The notes below the pieces were generated by a model. The model was not told where the DNA came from. It did no database searches and saw nothing but the letters and a program-made list of their open reading frames with translations. 38,340 nt of DNA from Proteiniphilum sp. (GTDB lineage: Bacteria; Bacteroidota; Bacteroidia; Bacteroidales; Dysgonomonadaceae): positions 1 to 38,340 of the forward strand of contig JADMKJ010000028.1 of the NCBI GenBank assembly GCA_015478855.1. Direction: 5' to 3'. The translations under genes and the position numbers were made by a program. Position 1 is the first letter of the stretch. Each line of letters starts with the position of its first letter. This document shows positions 33,856 through 38,340 of this stretch, piece after piece.

Positions 33856-35856
33856 ATGTGTAACCCCATTCGGTTGAGTAAAATATTTGTTTTCATGTTC
33901 ATGCTGAACATTGGGTTCAGTCTTCTTCAGGCACAGGATATGCCCTACGAAACTGTTACTTTAAACGGACAGACTTACTATAAGTACACTGTGAAACCGG
34001 GTGAAGGATTGTACGGCATCTCCAAAACTTTCTCAGTATCAGTTGCTGAGATTCTGCGTCATAATCCCGGATCTAACAGTGGTTTAAAAAACGGACAAGA
34101 ACTACTTATCCCTTTTACAGGGGAGAAAGCTGAAAGGAGTCCCTCTGACGCAGCCTCCTTATCTGTTTCCCAGTCTTCACCTGTTGATCAAAACAGCACC
34201 TTTAAACATACTGTTGTAAAGGGTGAAACGGTTTATAGCCTTTCAAAGATGTATCACACAACTGTCAATGAGATCTCCCGATACAACCCGGGTGCCAGTG
34301 ACGGAATTTTCGAAGGTCAGATTCTCACCATTCCTCAAAGACGTGTGATCAGTGAAGTTAAAGAGGAAAACTATCGTTATCATACCATCCTGCCAAAAGA
34401 GACCCTCTATTCTGTTTCAAAAACGTACCAACTGCAACCGGAAGATGTGATGAGAGCGAACCCCGGTTTATCCGTAGAGACCTTCAGCATCGGAAAAACT
34501 ATCCGTGTACCTTTCTTTGAGTCATATGAAGTAATCACTCCCTACGAGAATCAAACTACCAATATCAACCACCATGTTCTCAGAGGGGAAACACTCTACA
34601 ACATCGCCCGCAATTATAATGTGGAGGTGAGTGAAATAGAGCGCATGAATCCTATGCTCTCCGGGGGATTAAAAACCAATATGCAGTTGATTATTCCTGT
34701 GAAGAGAAGTGAGATTGAAGGTGATACCCGTTCAATAGAAAATGAGGCAAACCGTTTACTCTCACTTAATACCCCTTCAAGAAGTGTGGATATTATGAAA
34801 GTGGGTCTTCTCCTGCCATTTCTGGATGAAGCGGGTAGGGGACACCTGCGATTGCAGGAGTACTATGAAGGGTTCCTGCTTGCTGTGGAGAAATTGAAGA
34901 ACGAAGGTGCCAATCTGGAGCTGTATGTCTTTGAGATTGGCAAGGGAAAAAACACACAGAAGCTGGAAAGTCTGCTGGGAACATTGGAGATGAAATCTCT
35001 CCACTTCATTATTGGTGGCGTCAACGATGAACAGATAAGAGTCATCTCAGACTTCTCAAAAGCAAACAACATAAAATATGTAGTTCCTTTCTCACAGACA
35101 AATGATGAGGTACTCAACAATGGAAATATCTTTCAGGTGAACCCCCTCACGAGTGCTACCCATACGAAAGCGTCAGCACTCTTCCTTCAAACATTCCGCA
35201 ATGCAAACATTGTTTTTGTACATGGGGGGCAAAACAATAAAATGGATCTTCTGTCTGAGATACAGCTCAATCTCAGGAAGAACAATATCAAGTATGAGAC
35301 CATTACCTCCACCGCTTCACTCAGCACATCTATCATCCCTTTATTGAGCAAAAGTAAAGAGAATGTCATCATTCCAGCCAGCGGTGATGCCAACACATTG
35401 AGGGTGATTCTTGAAGAGCTGAAGAAGGTACATGAATCTAATCCCGGCTATGTTACACCTCTTTTCGGACATCCTGAATGGCAAACCTATGCGAACCTGG
35501 TGGATGATTATCATCTGTTTGGCACCTATATTTATACTCCATTTTTTATCGATGAGATGGATGCAGAATCGAAACAGTTCCGCGAAAATTTCCGCAAATG
35601 GTACAACCGTAAACTGATGGAAACCTATCCCAGCTACGGGATGTGGGGTTATGATACCGGGTTGTTCTTCCTTACAGCTTTGAGTCGTAACGGAACACAT
35701 TTTGAGCAAAATATTCAGCGTATCCGTGTCAGATCTCTCCAGTTCGCTTTTCATTTTGAACGCCTTAATAACTGGGGAGGCCTTATAAACAATGGATTAT
35801 TCCTTGTTCATTACGACCAAAACGGGCAAATAACCAAAACAGACAAAAGCAGATGA
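33856..35856 (+). CDS. Secreted protein with four LysM domains and a PBP1-like (Leu/Ile/Val-binding) domain
   Basis: The 666-residue protein has a signal peptide (MCNPIRLSKIFVFMFMLNIG and on to LLQA). Four LysM domains follow at about 43-87, 117-160, 175-219 and 239-281, each with the Y.V..GE.LY.IS core and a closing strand ending in IP; these bind peptidoglycan. From about 313 to the end is a periplasmic-binding-protein type 1 fold: MKVGLLLPFLDEAGRGHLRL, EYYEGFLLAVEKLKNEGA, IIGGVNDEQIRVISDFSK, YVVPFSQTNDEV, and GMWGYDTGLFFLTAL near the end. The combination suggests a cell-wall-attached sensor or amidase-control factor (the fold is also found in LpoA). It overlaps the downstream barrel gene by 4 bases. 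Function not established. Confidence 0.85.
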   Translation: MCNPIRLSKIFVFMFMLNIGFSLLQAQDMPYETVTLNGQTYYKYTVKPGEGLYGISKTFSVSVAEILRHNPGSNSGLKNGQELLIPFTGEKAERSPSDAASLSVSQSSPVDQNSTFKHTVVKGETVYSLSKMYHTTVNEISRYNPGASDGIFEGQILTIPQRRVISEVKEENYRYHTILPKETLYSVSKTYQLQPEDVMRANPGLSVETFSIGKTIRVPFFESYEVITPYENQTTNINHHVLRGETLYNIARNYNVEVSEIERMNPMLSGGLKTNMQLIIPVKRSEIEGDTRSIENEANRLLSLNTPSRSVDIMKVGLLLPFLDEAGRGHLRLQEYYEGFLLAVEKLKNEGANLELYVFEIGKGKNTQKLESLLGTLEMKSLHFIIGGVNDEQIRVISDFSKANNIKYVVPFSQTNDEVLNNGNIFQVNPLTSATHTKASALFLQTFRNANIVFVHGGQNNKMDLLSEIQLNLRKNNIKYETITSTASLSTSIIPLLSKSKENVIIPASGDANTLRVILEELKKVHESNPGYVTPLFGHPEWQTYANLVDDYHLFGTYIYTPFFIDEMDAESKQFRENFRKWYNRKLMETYPSYGMWGYDTGLFFLTALSRNGTHFEQNIQRIRVRSLQFAFHFERLNNWGGLINNGLFLVHYDQNGQITKTDKSR

Positions 35857-36548
35857 AACGTTTTTTTTCCCTTCTTCTTTTTCTGTTAACCTTGCAGATC
35901 GCTGCTTTGGCACAGAAACAGCCTTTCAATCATGAATTGTATCTTGGTGCCGGAGGTGGAGTTATGTCACGCAGTGTTGATTTTATGCCACGTATACCTC
36001 AACTGCTCAACACAGGTATTTTTGGTGGGATTGCAGTAAAATATATTTCTGAAAAATATCTGGGATTGGTGGGCGAGGTAAATTTCGCACAACGAGGCTG
36101 GGAAGAGGAATATGACCCCTCAACCGATTTCTCATATATAAGAACCCTGAACTACATTGAGATTCCTATTATGACCCATATCTATTTTGGAAATAAAACC
36201 CGCTTTATCATTAATGCCGGGCCACAAATTAGCATGCTGCTGGGCGATAAAGAGGAGATGAGTAAAGCCCTGGCCGATGATGTTGCTACTCGTCAGGCTG
36301 CAGACCCGGATGCACCCATCGGTGTCCAGTACGGTCACACAGATGAAATGAGACGCATTGATTATGGATTGGTTGGCGGTGTTGGGATGGAACTGAAAAC
36401 TGCTATCGGCGATATTGACCTGGAGGGACGATATTATTTTGGATTGGGGGACGTTTTCAACAGCCGCCGTAGCGATAACGCCTATTTTACCCGTTCTGCC
36501 CATCGTTTGATTGAGGCAAAACTTACCTATTATTTGAAAATTAACTGA
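35853..36548 (+). CDS. Outer-membrane beta-barrel protein (PorT-like)
   Basis: The 231-residue protein has a signal peptide (MKRFFSLLLFLLTLQIAALA) cleaved near AQK. About eight beta strands follow, in the small-barrel style of PorT/OmpX-type proteins: ELYLGAGGGVMSRSVD, GIFGGIAVKYISEKYLGLVG, YIEIPIMTHIYFGNKTRFI, YGLVGGVGMELKTAIGDID and a last strand LIEAKLTYYLKIN. The ATG overlaps the stop of the LysM/PBP1 gene (ATGA), so the two are translated together and probably act together. A plausible arrangement is that the barrel sits in the outer membrane and the LysM partner grips peptidoglycan beneath it. PorT itself serves type IX secretion, but this protein need not. Confidence 0.82.
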   Translation: MKRFFSLLLFLLTLQIAALAQKQPFNHELYLGAGGGVMSRSVDFMPRIPQLLNTGIFGGIAVKYISEKYLGLVGEVNFAQRGWEEEYDPSTDFSYIRTLNYIEIPIMTHIYFGNKTRFIINAGPQISMLLGDKEEMSKALADDVATRQAADPDAPIGVQYGHTDEMRRIDYGLVGGVGMELKTAIGDIDLEGRYYFGLGDVFNSRRSDNAYFTRSAHRLIEAKLTYYLKIN

Positions 36549-36553
36549 TTTTT

Positions 36554-36585
36554 TTTTGCAGAATAAAAAAACTATTGTACTTTTG
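36554..36585 (+). promoter_or_regulatory. Promoter of the arsR-DUF6132-thioredoxin-DUF302 operon
   Basis: TTTTG (36554-36558), 19 bases, then TACTTTTG (36578-36585): an exact match to both Bacteroidetes promoter boxes with ideal spacing. The start would fall near 36592, at the left edge of the operator described next. Confidence 0.8.
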
Positions 36586-36591
36586 AACAAA

Positions 36592-36617
36592 AATACATGA
36601 ATGTATGTTCATATATT
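36592..36617 (+). promoter_or_regulatory. Probable ArsR operator (26-base imperfect palindrome)
   Basis: AATACATGAA (36592-36601), spacer TGTATG, then TTCATATATT (36608-36617): ten-base arms that pair at nine positions. Size, AT-richness and the TGAA....TTCA core match operators of ArsR/SmtB-family repressors. It covers the predicted transcription start and lies 10 bases before the arsR ATG, so autorepression is likely. Confidence 0.75.
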
Positions 36618-36627
36618 GATTTAATAA

Positions 36628-36963
36628 ATGAATGAGATGAATGAAGCAGCATTTGAGATTGAAAAGATAAAAATTGACCGCTCTCAATTTGAGGAGGCTG
36701 CCTACATTTTAAAGGCGATGGCCAATGAGACGCGTCTGTGCGTGGTTATGCAGCTCTCCAGGGCAGGTGAAAAATCTGTCACGGAATTGATGGATAACAT
36801 GGATTGTGAGCAGTCATTACTCTCTCATCATCTGACAGATATGCGTGCTAAAGGGATTCTCAACTGCAGGAGAAGTGGGAAGAACAGTTTTTACTCACTG
36901 AGTGACAACAGATTTACAAGTGTATTGAAGTGTCTTATGAGTTGTGAAGAGAAGCAGATCTGA
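36628..36963 (+). CDS. ArsR/SmtB-family transcriptional repressor, cysteine-rich
   Basis: The 111-residue protein is a winged helix-turn-helix regulator: AAYILKAMANETRLCVVMQL, KSVTELMDNMDCEQSLLSHH (recognition helix SLLSHHLTDMRAKGIL) and the wing CRRSGKNSFYSLSD. It lacks the ELCVCDL metal site of classical ArsR but has five cysteines: C38, C60, C80, C102 and C106. C38 in the second helix and C102/C106 in the last helix are roughly placed like the redox pair of BigR/SqrR persulfide sensors, though not exactly. The thiol-rich downstream genes also suggest that it senses sulfide/persulfide, redox state or a soft metal. The operon starts with this gene and carries its own operator. Confidence 0.88.
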   Translation: MNEMNEAAFEIEKIKIDRSQFEEAAYILKAMANETRLCVVMQLSRAGEKSVTELMDNMDCEQSLLSHHLTDMRAKGILNCRRSGKNSFYSLSDNRFTSVLKCLMSCEEKQI

Positions 36964-37005
36964 TACCCCTATGAGACAAATTGAAAGAATATAAACTATA
37001 ATCGA

Positions 37006-37251
37006 ATGAAAGATTTTTTATTAAAACATTGGCTTAGATTTGCCGGGGTTGCGACTGGATTACTGGGCGGTTGGCTCTATTATTATTATGTAGGATGTTT
37101 GAGCGGTACATGTCCCATCACATCCAATCCATACAAAATGATGCTATACGGAGCTGTAATGGGGTATCTGTTGTTCGATATCTTTTCGAAAGATGCAACC
37201 GGGAAGAATAACAAAGAGATTGTGAATAATAATGATAAAGAGATAGAATAA
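37006..37251 (+). CDS. Small DUF6132-like membrane protein with a CxxxxCP motif
   Basis: The 81-residue protein has two membrane helices (about 10-30 and 45-62). Between them is GCLSGTCPITSNPYK, with cysteines at 31 and 36, the hallmark of the DUF6132 family. The cysteine loop between two helices recalls the small membrane domains of sulfurtransferase and rhodanese-type proteins, where a cysteine pair may carry sulfur or electrons. The function is not established. The tail is rich in Asn and Lys. It follows arsR by 42 bases and its stop shares a base with the thioredoxin start (TAATG). Confidence 0.78.
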   Translation: MKDFLLKHWLRFAGVATGLLGGWLYYYYVGCLSGTCPITSNPYKMMLYGAVMGYLLFDIFSKDATGKNNKEIVNNNDKEIE

Positions 37252-37754
37252 TGAAAAGAGTTTCAATTTTAATAGCTGCAGCGCTGATGTTCACATTGGT
37301 TTCATGCGATAACAGTAATAAAAAGAATACGTCCGCTCACACGGATTCCAAACAGAATACAAACATTACAAAAACAGATAATAATATGGCAAAAACAATT
37401 CATTTAACGAGAGCCGATTTCTTGGCTAAAGTGGCAAACTACGAAACAAATCCCGAAAAATGGGAATATCTCGGGGACAAACCCTGTATCATCGATTTTT
37501 ATGCAGACTGGTGTGGTCCCTGTAAGATGGTTGCACCCATTCTTGAGGAACTGGCAGCTGAATATGAAGGTGAAATATACATCTACAAAGTAGATACAGA
37601 AGCAGAACAACAGTTGGCAGCCGATTTTGGTATCAGAAGCATTCCCTCGATCCTTTTCTGCCCGATGAATGAGGCTCCGCAGATGGCGCAGGGTGCATTA
37701 CCCAAAGATGCGTTCAAGCAGGCGATTGAAGAGGTATTATTAAAGAAATCTTAA
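37251..37754 (+). CDS. Thioredoxin with a lipoprotein signal peptide
   Basis: The 167-residue protein starts with a lipoprotein signal (ILIAAALMFTLVSC, cysteine at 19), followed by a Ser/Asn/Lys-rich linker to about residue 45 and then a complete thioredoxin fold with ADWCGPCKM (C88, C91), the cis-proline in IRSIPSILF and the buried aspartate in CIIDFYADW. It should sit in the periplasm, anchored in a membrane, and reduce disulfides or persulfides there. An in-frame ATG at 37386 (MAKTIHLT, residue 46) looks like a normal thioredoxin start, so a second, cytoplasmic product is possible. It is co-translated with the DUF6132 gene upstream, and DUF302 follows after 8 bases. Confidence 0.92.
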   Translation: MKRVSILIAAALMFTLVSCDNSNKKNTSAHTDSKQNTNITKTDNNMAKTIHLTRADFLAKVANYETNPEKWEYLGDKPCIIDFYADWCGPCKMVAPILEELAAEYEGEIYIYKVDTEAEQQLAADFGIRSIPSILFCPMNEAPQMAQGALPKDAFKQAIEEVLLKKS

Positions 37755-37762
37755 AAAAAAAC

Positions 37763-38164
37763 ATGATGGATCAGCTATTTCTGGAAAGTAAAAGCAGATA
37801 CAGTTTTGATGAGACGGTGAGTAAGCTCAACGTGATCATTCTGGAGGGCGGATGGAAAATACTCCATCAGCACGATCTGCAGGAGATAATGAAGAAAAAC
37901 GGAAAAGATATCATTTCCGTGAATGTGATAGAACTATGTAAGCCGGATTATGCTTACAGGTTACTCTCTGACGATGAATTGCGTATCTATTCCAATATGC
38001 TTCCCTGCCGTATCTCTGTATACAAGAAAACAGACGGTAATACCTATCTGTCACGGTTGAATCCAACGATGATTGCAGCGCAGGCAGGAGGTGTGGTGCA
38101 GGAAGTTATGAGCGCTGCATATAATGATGCAGAGCAGTTTATTGATAAATTAAAAGAGAACTGA
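37763..38164 (+). CDS. DUF302 domain protein
   Basis: The 133-residue cytoplasmic protein matches DUF302 (TT1751-like fold): SKSRYSFDETVSKLNVIILE with GGWKILHQHDLQEIMKK, then VNVIELCKPDYAYRLLSDD, MLPCRISVYKKTDGNTYLS and LNPTMIAAQAGG. The pattern of a cysteine in the ELCKP stretch and in LPCRISVY is usual for the family, whose biochemical role is unknown; members often occur with sulfur or metal-stress genes. A second ATG three bases later (37766) could also be used. It is the last gene of the arsR operon and is followed by a strong terminator. Confidence 0.9.
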   Translation: MMDQLFLESKSRYSFDETVSKLNVIILEGGWKILHQHDLQEIMKKNGKDIISVNVIELCKPDYAYRLLSDDELRIYSNMLPCRISVYKKTDGNTYLSRLNPTMIAAQAGGVVQEVMSAAYNDAEQFIDKLKEN

Positions 38165-38273
38165 TCATAACGGATCATTCCTCTAATGAAATATTTTTGA
38201 AACGTGAAGAGCCGTATCACTACTGGTGACAAAAGTTCTTCCGTGAAAAAGATATACTCTTTTGAATGTGAAT

Positions 38274-38310
38274 CGGATGGGCTCCTTATGAGTGCATCCG
38301 TTTTTCTTTT
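38274..38310 (+). terminator. Intrinsic terminator after the arsR operon
   Basis: CGGATG (38274-38279) pairs with CATCCG (38295-38300), with an inner GCTC/GAGT extension, followed by TTTTTCTTTT. It lies about 110 bases after the DUF302 stop. The last 30 bases of the window hold a TTTTTTTG that may be the -33 box of a gene beyond the edge. Confidence 0.8.
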
Positions 38311-38340
38311 TATCAGAATGCCTCATTTTTTTGTACTTTT

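Overview
The window looks like a chromosomal segment of a Bacteroidales bacterium (Bacteroidota), possibly close to the Dysgonomonadaceae/Porphyromonadaceae; the genus is an inference and cannot be fixed from this sequence alone. The reasons are: promoters of the Bacteroidetes type (-7 box TAnnTTTG, sometimes with TTTG 19-20 bases upstream), very few Shine-Dalgarno sequences, many lipoproteins with acidic residues after the lipid cysteine, and phylum-typical families (Ccs1/ResB-CcsA next to NrfHA, ECF sigma factors followed by membrane-anchored barrel proteins, DUF6132, LysM/PBP1 fusions, AraC proteins with a DUF6597-like N-terminus).

Left end (1-4700): a minus-strand operon nrfH-nrfA-ccs1-ccsA (the last gene cut by the window edge) makes a periplasmic pentaheme nitrite reductase, its membrane tetraheme quinol dehydrogenase and its own System II cytochrome c maturation proteins. 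A Crp/Fnr-family regulator with exactly four cysteines is divergently transcribed from it. Next come a poxvirus-type topoisomerase IB, a SMUG1-like uracil-DNA glycosylase family protein, dodecin, a two-way terminator and tRNA-Phe(GAA).

7386-12079 is a tight minus-strand operon sppA-lpxK-punA-thiL. Divergent from it is an ECF sigma factor operon (sigma, a membrane-anchored protein ending in an outer-membrane barrel, and a lipoprotein), preceded by a promoter and a terminator-like hairpin that may be an attenuator. 15092-22562 is a plus-strand housekeeping run: a Yip1-like membrane protein, smpB, a nucleoside-recognition-domain transporter-like protein, cobalamin-dependent metH, low-specificity threonine aldolase and a UPF0316 protein. 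The minus-strand operon dsbD-mazG-zinc ribbon converges on it.

25977-30067 is the most accessory-looking part: an AraC-type regulator followed by five consecutive small lipoproteins of unknown function. It converges on katA. Directly upstream of katA, in the same orientation, lies the C-terminal half of a broken Fur/PerR-family gene, so the catalase seems to have lost its local peroxide repressor. The right end holds dnaB, a four-LysM/PBP1-fold secreted protein translationally coupled to an outer-membrane barrel, and a self-contained ArsR operon (arsR, a two-cysteine DUF6132 membrane protein, a lipoprotein thioredoxin, a DUF302 protein) with an exact promoter match, a 26-base near-palindromic operator just downstream of it and a strong terminator. 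This cysteine-rich cassette is the best candidate for a little-described system in the window. No CRISPR array, insertion sequence, rRNA or phage gene was seen.
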